Assembly (NCBI RefSeq): GCF_002878395.1
Contig: NC_061119.1
Span: 43,112,218-43,176,217 of the forward strand
Reading direction: 5' to 3'
DNA: 64,000 nucleotides
Origin: Capsicum annuum
Lineage: Eukaryota > Streptophyta > Magnoliopsida > Solanales > Solanaceae
The notes beneath the pieces were generated by a model. The model saw only the letters and a program-made list of their open reading frames with translations, was not told the origin of the DNA and ran no database searches. Position numbers and translations under genes: made by a program. Positions within the stretch are counted from its first letter, which is position 1. Each line of letters opens with the position of its first letter. Shown in pieces: positions 48,386-60,959 of this stretch.

Positions 48386-49200
48386 CGCCCCCCTAGTACT
48401 TTAGTGATTTTTAGAAAATTATTTTTTATGGATGAAACAGGTTAGCCAACGTGTTCCACTTATCATGATGAAAGTAGTAAAATAAGAACACAATATTTTA
48501 CGTGAAAAATATCAGGCTCAAAATATATGTAAAAAATCACGGCATGTATCTCTATAGGATTTAACCCAATTTTACTAGAATAATGAGCTACTCAAACAAT
48601 GATTACAAGCTCGATGACCAAAAAGAATCATAAACTATAATTCCTAAAATCACGCAAACCTCCTTTGGATCGTGTTTCTAAGTCTTTAAGTTTTCCTAAT
48701 ATGATGGTTAACTCCTAGTACAGTTTATAACACAATGGAAATATGAAAGCATAATCGATTACAACTCGAACAAAACTCCTAATACTCTCAAGCTAAACCT
48801 ATAGCTAGACTCTACTATGTGGACTTGTTCCTTCTAGGTGTTCTTTACACACACCTCAAGAATCAGTTTTTGAATTTTCTTTGATATTGTATGAGTGCGA
48901 AAATGACCTTATGGAAGCTCTTATGTGTTTATATTTGTGGATACTTGCTTTTTAGGTCAACTTGATTTTCATTCTAAGGAATACCATTCCTTTTCTTGGA
49001 GTCTTCCTTTGAGGAATCCTATTCCTATTTGGAGTTCTTTGTCTCCTTGCTTTTAATTTCCTTCCTATATGGTTCATCTATTTTTTATATCCTTTTGTAA
49101 TAAGGAAATTCTGTCTTGATTCAACATCATTTCTTTCTGTAGCTTGTGTTTTATAGAGATCAAAGTCAACAATAATCAACATCTCAACTGTAGGTTAAAC
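48383..49200 (-). repeat. Copia 5' LTR (outer limit uncertain)
   Basis: The inner end is set by the primer site. On the minus strand a TATA box (CTATAAAACACAAG near 49158) fits a U3 promoter. The outer end could not be fixed by eye and no second LTR was found in the window. Confidence 0.5.
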
Positions 49201-49419
49201 TTGTGCATATGGACCAGAGAAATCTACATATTTCTTACATCTAGTTCACTGTTTTTTCATTCTTCAAAACAACATCCATTCCAACACCACCAATTATGGA
49301 AAGGATAATGAGCTAAAACATCAGGAGGCTACTAATGAGTTAGCTAAGGAATGGGTTAACTTGAGTATTTACAATACAAAATCACGAGTAAAGATTAGAG
49401 CAAGGTAATAGGAAATAAG
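49201..49419. other. Unassigned segment
   Basis: Lies between the copia LTR and the LINE relic. It may contain the rest of the LINE, but no motif was recognised. Confidence 0.35.
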
Positions 49420-50090
49420 TAAACCTCCCCCCTTATATTATGTAGTTGAGTGCCTCAGCATGAATCTGAACTCATTTAAGAAAATAGTCATGTCCTCTTC
49501 ACATTCATCTCCACCACTCTCTGTAAAATACTCATAGTACGACTAGCATGATACTAATATTTTTTATGGTTCTGAATGTTATTCTTATTCTTATAAAATA
49601 GACTCATAATATTGAACCTTGATTTTGTGTATTCTTGTTCTTATACAATATATTCATACTATTAAACCTCTATTTTTGGGCCTTTGCATTTTCTTAAAAA
49701 TGACAGAAAATAATTTGATAAGCCACTCCAAACCTACCTTGTTATGCTCTTCCAAATTTTCACTGAATATCGTTAAATTAAGTTGGTCTACCTTTATGCA
49801 TTTTACAGATGACACAGTAAAGCACTTCAATCTTAATATACCTACAACACTTAAATTGCAAAGTTTCTCTAATGCTCTAACTTCATCAACACAATGTCTC
49901 TATTTCCCACTTATTAAGAATTTATGAAAGTATGACTACCATCTTTGCCTAATGAGTGCCTCATCTATAAGTACCCTGTCATCCTTGTCCTTGATCCACT
50001 TTAGAACCTGATCCTAATCATTTTATCTTATTTATCTTGCATTGACTATACTGTATAACTTTTCATCCCTACCTTTATATTTCAATTCAA
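49420..50090 (-). pseudogene. LINE (non-LTR) reverse transcriptase fragment
   Basis: On the minus strand: VLKWIKDKDDRVLIDEALI (near 49990), then RQRW-SYFHKFL; VGLEWLIKLFSVIFKKMQRP (near 49735-49680); and ILQRVVEMNVKR with EFRFMLRHSTT (near 49530-49460). These match the order of the N-terminal RT domain of plant LINE-type proteins (the last is the NQFGFMPGRST block, altered). Stops and frame changes are frequent. The fragment is cut off at 50100 by the LTR of the next element. Confidence 0.75.
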
Positions 50091-51120
50091 CATTCTAGTT
50101 GTAATACCCTACATATTTGGGTTAGAATTCGAACCTTCATTCCTATGTATATAAACTTGAATCCAATTATTTATATGTAAATATAAGTGTCATGATCATT
50201 AGCTAGTGTTTAAAGTATTTTCGATGTGAATAAAGTTCATAAGAAATACTAAAAGCAAAGTTGAGCTGAGAACGTTTGTTATCGACTGAATTTTGGTACT
50301 CAACCCTACAAAGGTCAAGTTTATATGTGTATAAATTTTATAATATATTGATTTTTTGATCTTAATACCCACAAAATTAAAGATAATTGAGTCATCTTTC
50401 CAACGCATCCAATTTCGTCGTAATCTGATACCCGAGCAAAAAGTTATGAACATTTTTGTAAGCGAACCAGTGAGGGTCCGTGATAAAGACGTGGCACACC
50501 ATTAGTGCTCTGTGATAAGAGTGTGTCATGCCCTGAATTCTCTATAATAAGAGCATGGAACGCCCATGTTCCTAGAGATGCTAAAACTCACGTCTCTATT
50601 TAGTTTTTTGAGCGAAAACTAGTCATTTACATCATAAATTATCCTATAACTAATACTATCATGTTTTTCCTCATCCCATAACCCAAATACATGATTTCTC
50701 TCGGATCAAATTCTCAAAATCATCAAATAAGGGTTCTTCTTCATAATTTAATCTTCCGAGGCTTCAAATTCAAGTTCTTCTCAAATTTCTTCCATTAAAA
50801 AGGCATGTTGAAGACTTCATATCTTAATGATTATTATATTGTGTCGATTTACTTGTAAATTATGTGTTTTTTGAATAATTGATTTGATTAGGGTTGAGAA
50901 ACTTTAGCTGTGAAAGCTTTAAATTTGTTTTCTTTTGTCTTAATGGGTTCCAATGTATGATTAGTGATATTTTGGACTCGAATGGGTTGTATTTAAATGG
51001 TGGTAGTGATATTTTGGTTTAACAACAATTATGGATTTTCACAATAGAATTACGAACCTCAAGCCACTTAATGTTTTGGTGATTTTGAACTATATGATTG
51101 AAAGGATACATTTAATTATA

Positions 51121-51369
51121 CTCCCCCAGTTTCAAAAAAAATGACCTACTTTGACTTGGCACAAAGTTTAAGAAAATAAAGAGGACTTTTGAATCTTGTG
51201 GCCTTCAATTAAAGTTTTGTCAAATGTACCAAAATGCCCTTTAATTTTGTGGTCCTAAACATATCATGTGAAAAGTTGAAATTAAAGTATTGCCAAAAAA
51301 GAAAAGGGGTCATTCTTTTTTAAATGGACTAAAAGGGAAAGTAGGTCATTCTTTTTGAAATGGAGGGAG
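51121..51369. mobile_element. Stowaway-type MITE inside the left LTR, 249 bases
   Basis: Starts CTCCCCCAGTTTCAAAAAAA and ends TTCTTTTTGAAATGGAGGGAG, with TA on both sides (51119-51120 and 51370-51371). The right LTR near 62870-62895 reads straight through (GGGTATAAATTTTTAAAT), so it is an empty site. Confidence 0.93.
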
Positions 51370-52358
51370 TATAAAATTTGAAAAATTAAATGTTATGAAT
51401 GATTGAAATTATGACTTTCAAGTCCTTTAAAAAAGCTTTGAATTAAACATGATAAAAAGAGATGATACCCCATCATTTTAAAATATAAAAAATGTTGAAC
51501 GTTATGACTTGCTTTGGGTTTAATATAAAATTTAATGATGAATATGAGAATGATGCATAAAGATGGGGTATGGAGTCGATGATGTTTTATGTTAATATGT
51601 TCTTGGCATAATACGAACGGCCTGCAAGTCTTCGTATGAAGATACGAATATAAATATGCCTTAATGAACGACTCTATGATAATTTTATGTGAAAAATATT
51701 AAAATTGGGCTCTAAAGAGAATTATATAGCTTCACTGTGAAGGCGTAAGTTCTTGTGACCAATGCCCAAAAACTGTGTTTGTCGGTATGGGGATGTCGTA
51801 CCTTTGTTGGGCGATAAAATAACGTTCTTAACATGAGGATAATATTTATAGTGGATCTAGTCTATTGGTAACTTTTGCCTAACCTCAGTACGTGTGGCCA
51901 ACATAGACTAGGGGTCCACCGACTGGAGAGTACCAAACCCGTATAGCACGTGGGTTACTAGATGATGGTGAAAGCTATATAGTTTAGGATTAAATTTTAA
52001 ATGGTCATGTATTTATATTCCTTGTCCCCTGTTCCATACTTTATTATTATTTTTATTGATGATGAAAGTAAGTTTTATGACTGATTTTATAAATGAATGT
52101 TTACCTCTTTTCCTGGGTTGCATACCAGTACTCACCGTACAGACCATCTCCGGGCTCTACATCACTTCATGATGTAGGTTCGGAGGCATTTTCTCATTAT
52201 TATGTGCAGCTTTAGGGCGCTCATATTCTCTCTTGGATAGCTGGTGATAAGTGGTGAGCCCTCCATCATCCAGAAGACAATTGTTCATTTACCTTATATT
52301 TTTAATCTATCATTTTATGGTTTTTATGGCATAGTCGGAGCCATGTCCCGACTTAGGA

Positions 52359-52448
52359 TTTATTCTTAAAGTTAGAGGCTTTGTAAATGGTGTGGAATTT
52401 TTGTTTATTCTTAAAGTTTGAGGCTTCATAAACGGCGTGGAGTTTTCT
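52359..52448. repeat. 45-base tandem duplication in the left LTR only
   Basis: TTTATTCTTAAAGTTAGAGG... is repeated as TTTATTCTTAAAGTTTGAGG... with GTGTGGAATTT/GCGTGGAGTTT ends. The right LTR (near 63885) has one copy. Confidence 0.85.
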
Positions 52449-52637
52449 GTTTTATCTTTTGTTCATAAGACATTGCATATTAATTTATTTCAAATGTTGA
52501 ACTAGTATCTTATGGGCTCATTTCTGCAACTTTATTTATGACTATGCTTAGGATATAATGCTAAGGGTTTGTATCAGGACTTTATTGGTTTGGGATGTCC
52601 GTCACAGCCAAGGCCGTGGTTCGGGTCGTGACAAGTT

Positions 52638-52649
52638 TGGTATCAAATT
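52638..52649 (+). promoter_or_regulatory. Primer binding site of the LARD-like element
   Basis: TGGTATCAAATT, with the first eight bases matching the tRNA-Met site and the rest decayed. It lies four bases after the LTR end at 52633. Confidence 0.75.
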
Positions 52650-55090
52650 AGGTTTTAGGGTGCCAGGATATTTATGAAGTCGTGTCTAGTAGAGTCCTGC
52701 TTATCAGTGTGTTGTACACCACACTTATAATCAAGAGGCTATTAGACATTTAGGAAATGTTTCTCATTCTTTTATACTCTAGACCGTGCAATAGTATTGT
52801 CCACATAAAACATCCAAATTTCTTCCTTGCTATAATTTTGTTGGGTATGTCTCATTATCAAGGTGATACAAGTATAAAAGTTTAGATTTCTAATGATGTG
52901 GTACTTTCTGTGAGTCACCAAAAAGTTATGAAACAGCAAAATGACTTAAAAGGAGTCCATTAGTGCGCCAAAGTATATTGATTCAGGTGTATACCACTAT
53001 CTTCATGAATCATTCGCTTCAGTCCGAGGTAAGACGTGTATTCATTCCCTTTTAAAAAAAATTATTACAAACTTCTCGCTTAAGGAGAAAGATATGTCTC
53101 TAAATGTTGGGATAGTATTTCCACTTGAGAAATTGTATAAATTAGAGTGTTATGACCTATGATCAATAAGATAATCTCAAGGTTAGTGATGTGAAGTCAC
53201 AAATTTAGAAGTTATAGTAAGGGTAACTTTTCAGTAAAAAGGGATTGTTGCATTTGGATAACCTTTAATTGAGTTTTGGGAGGGGTATCCTTATGGTGTT
53301 GGTTTGATGTACCAAAATTAGAAGTAGTTAGTTAAAATATTTGCATAATTAGTTGAAATAGGAAAGGAGCTCATGATGAATAGTTATTGTAGCAGTAAAA
53401 AGTAATCATAGGGTGCGAATGAAAGACTAGATTGGATAGTTTATAAATTTAGCAGTCACTTGGGGTAATCTTAGAAAGGGGGACTTAGTGATGTTTATAG
53501 AATTGTGAAGGAAGTTGAGATGTGTGCATGGGTAAGTGGATGTGATGTGAGGGAGGTGAATGTTCTATAGACCATAATGGGTTATGTTATAAGATTAAGA
53601 TCGATTATCCTTATTATGCGGTTTTACTATACTGAGGGTCCCTTGACTTTTATCTAGTATTTGTAAGCCAATTTAGTAGGCGAGAAGATATTTAATAAAT
53701 CTTAAGGTGTGGTAGTAATGTTGTGGAGAAGATGTGCTTGTAGGCCGTAGTTACGGGAAATAAGACATTTATGTTGATTTCTATATTTGATGGACTAGTA
53801 TATTATGTGAGATATTTCATCGGTGGTACATGATTGATGCTAGACACTAAGTTTGAACTTTAGATGTTGATAGTGTTGATAAGAATGTTAGCTCGAGGAT
53901 AATGATGCGAGATTTATGGGAATAAATTAGTAGGCTTAATTTGATGTGTGAAAGAGCTTAGGTTAATAACTTATGAAATATTGAAGCGGAAAATTAAGAT
54001 ATATACATGAGGTCTAGTGTTAAAGTACAAAATTGTGACAAAATTATTAGATGGATATGAGCCTTAAGTTATAATAATAAGGTGTACTCGGTCTTGAGTT
54101 ATAAGTGCCATGTGTACCTATTTCATTCCCTTGGATTTCTTAGTATGGAGAAGTCTAGGGAGTTATCATATGGTACTCTTTAGAGCTGAATTAAGGAAAA
54201 TATAGATAGACGATGTGAGCCTTTGATATTAGTGGTAAGGGTTTTGTTAAATTATGAGGTTATGAGATTAAAGGTTTAATATTAGTAAACTAATGGGTGG
54301 AGAATTGATGGTCAGGAGTCAGAGAATGTAGGTGTGTGATAATGAGAGTTTCAATTATAGGGTAATGGCTATAGAAGCTAGCGAAAGTAAAGATTAATAT
54401 CTTTGAAAACGGTGTCAAAGAAAGATTTAGTGTTTTTATGTTATAGTTGTCGGGGGAGAAGAATTTGGCATTCCTGTGCATAGTGATACACTCGTTGTGT
54501 GGAGTGTTGTGCTTATGGATTCAATGAGAGGATATGTCCGCAAGTCTAGAATAATGACCTATGAGCTTAGGGGGAGATTATGAACTTAGGTAGATCTTGA
54601 ATTTTTTCATAGTGGCAAGTTTCAGGGAAGAGTAATGGTAAAGATATTCTTATTATAGCAAATTCCTCCTGCTTCGGTTTAAGAGGATATTCTATCAATA
54701 TCTTATGTATTCAAATTATGCCTATGTCTAAGTTCTGAGTTTCTATGTAACCTATGTCCATGCTTCGACCCTCTATTTTGATCTAGGTATTTGATTTATG
54801 AAACCCTTCAATCCTATAAGATCTTATCTTACATCACAGGCCTAACCTTGAGTAATGCAACCGATGTAAGTTATAATTGAATAGTGTCACTCTCATTCCT
54901 GATGCTTGTACTCTAGTCCCTCAATGACCTTTCTTATGTTAGGATGATAGTGGTTATGGAAGCCTAGTAATGTTTTAGATAAGAGAGTAGAGGCCCTCTA
55001 TTATGAAAATTTTGGTGACAACTCGAGCTAAGGTTATAGGTAAAGCGGGAAGAGTAAGATGAACTTTTGTTATGTAAAATAGTTAGGAAG
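52650..55090 (+). other. Internal region of the LARD-like element, left part
   Basis: About 2.4 kb with G/T-biased text and no protein family I could recognise in any frame. The short minus-strand frames at 54290 and 54964 look accidental. Confidence 0.55.
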
Positions 55091-55095
55091 GGTAT

Positions 55096-56161
55096 TGTTA
55101 ACCTCCTAAGTCTACGTTTTAATAATAACAAACTAACAAGTGTATCTTTGCAAGACATTAAAGACTACTAATATTGGAAGGATAAAGGAAGTCGGCTCTA
55201 GGGACATCAAAAATGGAAGGACATCCACGGTATCCAAGTAATTCAATCGCAAATAAGAACAAATGAAAGGAGAATCTCAGCAATAAATATCAGGAAAATC
55301 GAATCAAGATATTGGAAGATAGAAAAGTATCTCACCCGAAGATATGGAGGACCACGACATTCAAATAGTATGATAAGCAGATCAATCAAATATCACAAAA
55401 ATAGAAGAAGGATCACAATCCCAGAATTATGGTAGACCAAATTAATCAAGATAAGTTCAGACAAATCAGATCAAGAAAAAAAATAGAACATCACAAGCAT
55501 ATTTGTAAAGGCGTCAATCTCTACAAGACAAAAAAAATAGATCACGGACATATCTAATATGGATGTAATCCAAAGTCGTATATAGATATATCTGATATGG
55601 ATATATCATACGGATACATTCCTCAATTAAGGAATCAATTTAGATCCTTGATTGAGAAGAAATCTCTTGGGTTTCCTTATGAAGAGTAGCAGACGAGACT
55701 ATAAAAGATGAAGACTGAAGACAGACACTTTTTACACAACTGCAAGCAGAGAATTCAAAGTGTCTCAATCTTAGTCTCTCAAGGCTTTGTAACTTTTAGT
55801 TTACAATTATTATATAAAGTGTAGGATCGATTCAACGTTGTAATATCAACTAAAGCAGTGTCACAAGATCTGAAGAGCAAAATAAGTCTTCAGAACTTGT
55901 TTTCTATCATTGTACTCGAGCCCAACATTCAATGATGTAAGGAAACTTTGAAACCCAAAGGGACTGGAAGTAGGCACCACATTGGTGTTCCAAACCAGTA
56001 TAAATCTTTGTGTTATTCCTTGATGTTATGTTATTTACCTATTTAATTGATGTAAATATAATCTGTTTGTAAAGTTTACTGATCTATAGGCAAGTCAACT
56101 GTGAGGAGTCAGTGGTCGACTCACAGAAAAATTTCAATTCATCCCCTCCTCTTGAATTTCG
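55096..56161 (+). repeat. Copia 5' LTR (1066 bases)
   Basis: Begins TGTTAACCTCCTAAG; ends ...CTCTTGAATTTCG next to the primer site. The last about 230 bases (from GGAAACTTTGAAAC) match the 3' LTR remnant. A TATA-like word (TATAAAAGATGAAGACT near 55700) could be the promoter. Confidence 0.85.
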
Positions 56162-56163
56162 AT

Positions 56164-56175
56164 TAGTATCAGAGC
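56164..56175 (+). promoter_or_regulatory. Copia primer binding site, tRNA-Met type
   Basis: TAGTATCAGAGC has one change (G to A) from TGGTATCAGAGC and lies two bases after the LTR. Confidence 0.9.
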
Positions 56176-56258
56176 AGGTCTCACCTATAGCATTACTTAA
56201 CCTCAAGTGAGAAAAGATCTAAAGGCCAATTATCAAATTCCTGGCGCTCTCCTACAAG

Positions 56259-57780
56259 ATGGTCACTCCTCCACAAGAGCACCATATATTAATGGACAAC
56301 ATTACTCTTACTAGAAGAATAGGTTCAGAATCTTTGTCCAATCAAATGTCTTTCAAGCCTGGATTGTCATCAAGAAGTTTCCAAAGACGATTCCAAGACT
56401 CAAGGAGAAATCAAAGGACAAAGACAAAGAATTGAGCAGTTCTGACATAGAAGACCTTGAAAGCTTTAACGTCGCAAAAAGACATCAAGAGGTAATCCAA
56501 AATAATGTACATGCTATAAGTTTACTTTTGTGCACAGTTAGCGGGGAAGAATACGACAAGATATCAACTTGTGAAACCACAAAATAAGTGTGGGACAAAT
56601 TGGAGGTAACCTATATAGGAACCACCAAAGTCAAGAAGTCAAAAATTATTGCCCTGGTCAATGAATACGAGCTATGCAAAATGGAAGAGAATGAGGACAT
56701 TGAAGCAATTTTTTCCAGATTCAGCAAGATCATATTCGAACTTAAATCACTAGGGATGATCTATACACACAGCCTGCAAGTCCAGAAGATGGTCCAAAGT
56801 TTCCCAAAGATTTGGGAAACCAAGGCTGCTATTCTGGAAGACGGGAATCTTCACAACATGACATACAATGAACTACGAGGTAAACTTATTGCATATAAGA
56901 AAAATTATATTAACAGGTATCACAAAGAGAAGAAGAAGAAACCGATAACCTTCAATTCTGCTTCAACTGAAGAAATGGATATTCTTGAAGATGCCAGTAG
57001 TGAAAGAATCACTCTCATAAATCATGGAGTAAGGCAAATCATAAGACAGAGACATCAGAGATCCCAAGGAGCCAAGAATGATGATTCCACCAGAACCGAT
57101 GATCATTGTTATTACTGTGGAAGACCCTGTCACTTTAAACAAAACTATCCTGAGTTAAGGAGAAGATCTTCTAGAAAAAATCAAAACTTTGGAGCCTGGA
57201 TTAATGAAGATAAAATCAAAGAAAAAGTAGAAGTTATCAATATGTTTTTTGTGGTAACTAGTAAATCCAGCAAGGTAAGAGCACATGACTATTACAACTG
57301 TAATATTCTTAAATCTAAATTAGATTTGATAAATGATGAACTTCAAAAGGTCATAAATGAATATAAAAAACTTGCTCAAGAAAAGAAAAATTGCAAAGCC
57401 CAATTTAAATGAAAACTTGAGAAGGAACAGAGAAGTCATCAAATAGAAATCGAAGCAAGTCAAATTTAAATTGACCTCCTTCATAAAGAGATTAATGATG
57501 TAAAAATAAGTCTAAACAATATTAAGAAATCTTCCAATCACAGTTTTGTGGAATCCAACTCTTTTCAAAATAAATCTAGCTCCTTATCAGAATCATATAA
57601 ATCAGATAAGATCTCTTTTTCTTCTCGAGGACATGTATGTTTTACATATGGACAGAGAGGGCACAAATTAGACAATTGCAGGCATAAACCTAAAACTATG
57701 TTGGTTTATATACCCAAAAGAAACACATCTAACTCGCAAGGACCCAAGACCACTTGGGTACCTAAATAAATTGATCTTTT
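56259..57780 (+). pseudogene. Copia gag relic with two zinc knuckles
   Basis: The likely start is the ATG at 56259 (MVTPPQEHH, the common opening of this gag type). Frameshifts and a stop (TAA at 56585) follow. The UBN2-type gag domain is then open to 57410 (VWDKLEVTYIGTTKVKKSKI, EDIEAIFSRFSKII, MTYNELRGKLIAYKK). The first knuckle (57109-57150) reads CYYCGRPCHFKQNY, so its last Cys is now Tyr. The second (57632-57670) reads CFTYGQRGHKLDNC, with its second Cys now Tyr. Lys/Glu-rich coiled-coil DNA lies between them. Confidence 0.88.
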
Positions 57781-57789
57781 TGTATTGCA

Positions 57790-58380
57790 GGAACAAGTTC
57801 AAAGAGCTATAAGAAAGGAATATGGGTAATTGATAGCGGATATTCCAGAAACATGACCAAAAATAAAGAAAATTTTTCTGCTTCAGAGAAAATAGATGGG
57901 GGATCAATATGGTTCGGTGACAATGCTAGAGGCAACATCATCGGAGTTGGCCTAATAAAATTCAACCCATTATATGAATTCACAGAAGATGGCCTTAAAC
58001 ACAATCTGCTTAGCATCAGTCAGCTTTGTGATATCAGATTTGAAGTACTTTTCAAGGCCAAAAATTTCTCAATCAAGTATAACAAAAATAACATCTCTCT
58101 TATCAGTGAACGAGTTAATAATATTTACTTCTTAAATAGTCATGATTTTGCAACCTTAACCTGCCTCACTGTGAAAACCAATGACACTTGGTTGTGGCAC
58201 AGAAATCTTAGACATGCTAGCATGCATATTATTGAGAAATTGATTGGACTTGATTTGGTGAAAGGTCTGCCAAAACTTAAGTTTGAAAAGCATCACATCT
58301 ATGATGCCTGCCAATTGGGTAAACAAACTCGAACATCTTTCAAAGTCAAAGACATTGTCTCTACTACCAAACCTATTTAA
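57790..58380 (+). pseudogene. Copia protease end and GAG-pre-integrase relic
   Basis: WVIDSGYSRNMT near 57826 is the protease active-site block (Asp kept, the usual Cys and His lost). From 57853 the frame runs GGSIWFGDNARGNIIGVG and HNLLSISQLCD, then LWHRNLRHASM, the GAG-pre-integrase domain with its H...H, to KTRTSFKVKD-like text. It stops at 58378, where functional copies continue into integrase. Confidence 0.88.
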
Positions 58381-59100
58381 ACAATCCATATGGATCTGTT
58401 TGGTCCCACCAAGACCGCAAGTATTTGTGAAGAGAGATATTTTTGTCATAGTTGATGATTACTCACGATTTACTTGAGTAATGTTTCTTGCACGTAAACA
58501 TGAGGCTTTCACAAATTTTGTGATTTTTTATAGAAAGCTACAGAGAGAAGCTGGACACCTCATCACTTGTGTCCACAGTGATCATAGAGAAGAAATTAAA
58601 AACAAGGCATTTAAGGAGTATCATGCTCAGAATGGATACTCTCACGACTTTTTTTCACCGCAGTCTCCTCAACACAATGGTGTAATAAAGCAAAAAAATC
58701 AGCACCTTCAGGAAACTACCAGGACAATGTTATTGGAACATAATCTCCAAGATCACTTTTGGGTAGAAGAAGTTAGTACAGCATGTCATATCATCAACGG
58801 GTGTCGGATCAGACCTATTCTAAAGAAAATGCCTTATAAATTCTATAGGGGAAAGAAGTCCAATATTAGTTATTTCCATCCCTTTGGATGTTAATGTTTT
58901 ATTCACAACAATGGTAAGAATGCCTTAGGCAAATTCAATCCATGAAGTGATGAAGGTATTTTCCTTGGGTACTCTCCCACTAGTCGTGCTTACAAAGCTT
59001 TTAATAAAAGAACCCTGTGTGGTGAGGAATCTGTGTATAATGTTTTTGATAAATCTAATCACTTTCCTACAATTTTAAATGCTGATGAAGAACAGGTGAG
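58381..59100 (+). pseudogene. Copia integrase relic
   Basis: VIVDDYSRFT at about 58448 gives the first catalytic Asp, and CVHSDHREEI near 58570 the second. In PQHNGVIKQKNQ (58668-58703) the third residue, normally Glu, is Lys (AAG). The frame then continues TTRTMLLEHNLQDHFW and ISYFHPFGC. After a stop (58894) the text CFIHNNGKNALGKF and GYSPTSRAY follows. Stops at 58378 and 58477 also break it. Confidence 0.9.
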
Positions 59101-59399
59101 TAATCTTTGAATTGGAGAAAATCTCAACACAACCTCAGAACGTCCATAAAATAAGTCGACTATACCCCCGATAGAGTCGACTCTCATAGAAAAAATAGTG
59201 ACACTCTTCTAAAAGAATGGAAGCAGATGCAATCCATCCAAATGAACCATCATCAAAAATCTAAAAGATAGTGTGTAAACCAGAGCATTATTGAGAAGAC
59301 GAGCATTTATTGCCCTTGTGTCCCAAATCAAACCAAACAAAACTGATGAAGCTCTCAATAATGAATCATGGGTTGAATCTAAAATAAATAACTTAATCA

Positions 59400-60085
59400 G
59401 TTTGAACAAAATCAAGTCTGGACTGTAGTTGAAATACCTGGAAACTGTTCAGTAATTGGAACTAGATGGGTCTAAAAGAATAAATTAAATGAAAAAGGTA
59501 AACTTATCAGAAATAAAGCCAGACTTGTAAATCAAGGCTACTCCCAACAGGAAAGTATTGATTATGACGAGACCTTTTCCCCTGAAGCAAGGTTATTGTC
59601 AATACAAGTTTTATTAACTTTTGTCGCGTTCAAATGTTTTAAGTTATATCAAATGGATGTAAAAACTACTTTCTTAAATAGCTTTATTCATGAGGAAGTT
59701 TTTGTAAAACAACCCCCCGAATTTGAAGATATTTTATATCTAAATTATGTTTTCAAGTTATCAAAAGCACTCTACGACCTGAAACAAGCTCCAAAAGCTT
59801 AGTATGAGATATTAAGTACTTTTTTACTCACTCACAATTTTCAAAGGGGTAAAATTGACACAACTTTATTTATACAAAAGTTTAATTCAAATCTCCTCAT
59901 TGTGAAAATTTACGTTGATGATATCATATTTGGTAGTTCTAATATCTCTATGTGTGAGAATTTTGCTAATTTGATGAAAGGAGAATTTGAAATGAGTCTT
60001 TTGGACGATCTTACATTCTTTATAGGATTACAAATCAAACAAACTTCCAAAGGCACTTTCATCATTAAGCCAAGTACATGAAAGA
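59400..60085 (+). pseudogene. Copia reverse transcriptase relic
   Basis: The text WTVVEIPGNCSVIGTRWV, stop, then NKARLVNQGYSQQESIDYDE leads to LYQMDVKTTFLNSFIHEEVF (59644-59703, D of MDVKTTFL catalytic) and LSKALYDLKQAPKA. A Trp codon is now TAG at 59800. IVKIYVDDIIFGSS near 59900 retains the catalytic YVDD. The linker 59100-59400 between integrase and RT is degenerate. Confidence 0.9.
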
Positions 60086-60379
60086 ACTCATCAAAAAGTT
60101 TGGTAAAGAAAAAAGAAAGGCCTATGGAACACCAATGAGCCCATCCACAAGCATTGATTCAGAAATGTATAGAAAAGACGTTGATGAAAAGATCTACTGG
60201 GGATGATCGGATCTCTACTCTACTTGATTGCAAGTCAACCAGATATTATGTTCAGTGTGTGTTAATGTGCCAGATTCTAGTTGACTCCCAAAGAGTCTCA
60301 CTTCACTGTCGTCAAACGAGTCATCCGATATCTAATAGGAACTCAAGACTTTTAACTATGGTATCCCTGCTCCTCACAC

Positions 60380-60858
60380 TTTGATTTAATTGGTTATTCA
60401 GATGTTGATTTTGCATGAGACAAAAATAATAGAAAGAGCACTAGTGGAACATGTCAAATTCTTGGTGATGGCCTTATCTCATGGCATAGCAAGACGCATA
60501 TTTTTGTTACTCTTTCCACCACTGAAGCTGAATACATAGCTATCGGAAGCTGTGGTACTCAAGTTTTATGGATTATGCAACAACTTCTTGACTTTGGCTT
60601 ATCTCTTGAATCTGTCCCTATTATGTATGACAACACTAGTGCTATTAGCTTATCTAAGTATAGTGTGAATCACTCTAGGGCTGAACTTATTGATATTAAG
60701 CATCATTTTATTTGAGATCATGTAGAGAATGATCATTTTATTCTAAAATTCATTGACTTTGAAAATCAACTAGCAAATATTTTTACAAAACCCCTGCTAG
60801 AGGAAAGATTTTATTCCCTTCGACAAAGGCTTGGTATTCTTACCATTAATGATCTTTA
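60380..60858 (+). pseudogene. Copia RNase H relic
   Basis: FDLIGYSDVDFA (near 60381-60416, first catalytic Asp in YSDVD), stop, then KSTSGTCQILGDGLISWHSK, STTEAEYIAI (catalytic Glu), IMYDNTSAISLSK (catalytic Asp) and ANIFTKPLLEERFYSLRQRL, ending at the natural stop in 60856-60858. Two internal stops are visible. This gives the 3' end of pol. Confidence 0.9.
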
Positions 60859-60959
60859 AGTTTTATTTTGGATATATATGAACTTCCTTATCTGCACACT
60901 GCCTGCATGTTATTTCCTTTTTATTATGTCAAAGAGGAGAAAGCAAGAACATTAGAGTA

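Larger units (their letters stand above)
50100..52633 (+). repeat. Left LTR of the LARD-like element (2534 bases)
   Basis: Begins TGTAATACCCTACAT and ends GGGTCGTGACA. It carries a MITE (51121-51369) and a 45-base tandem duplication (52359-52448), neither of which is in the right LTR. Confidence 0.9.
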
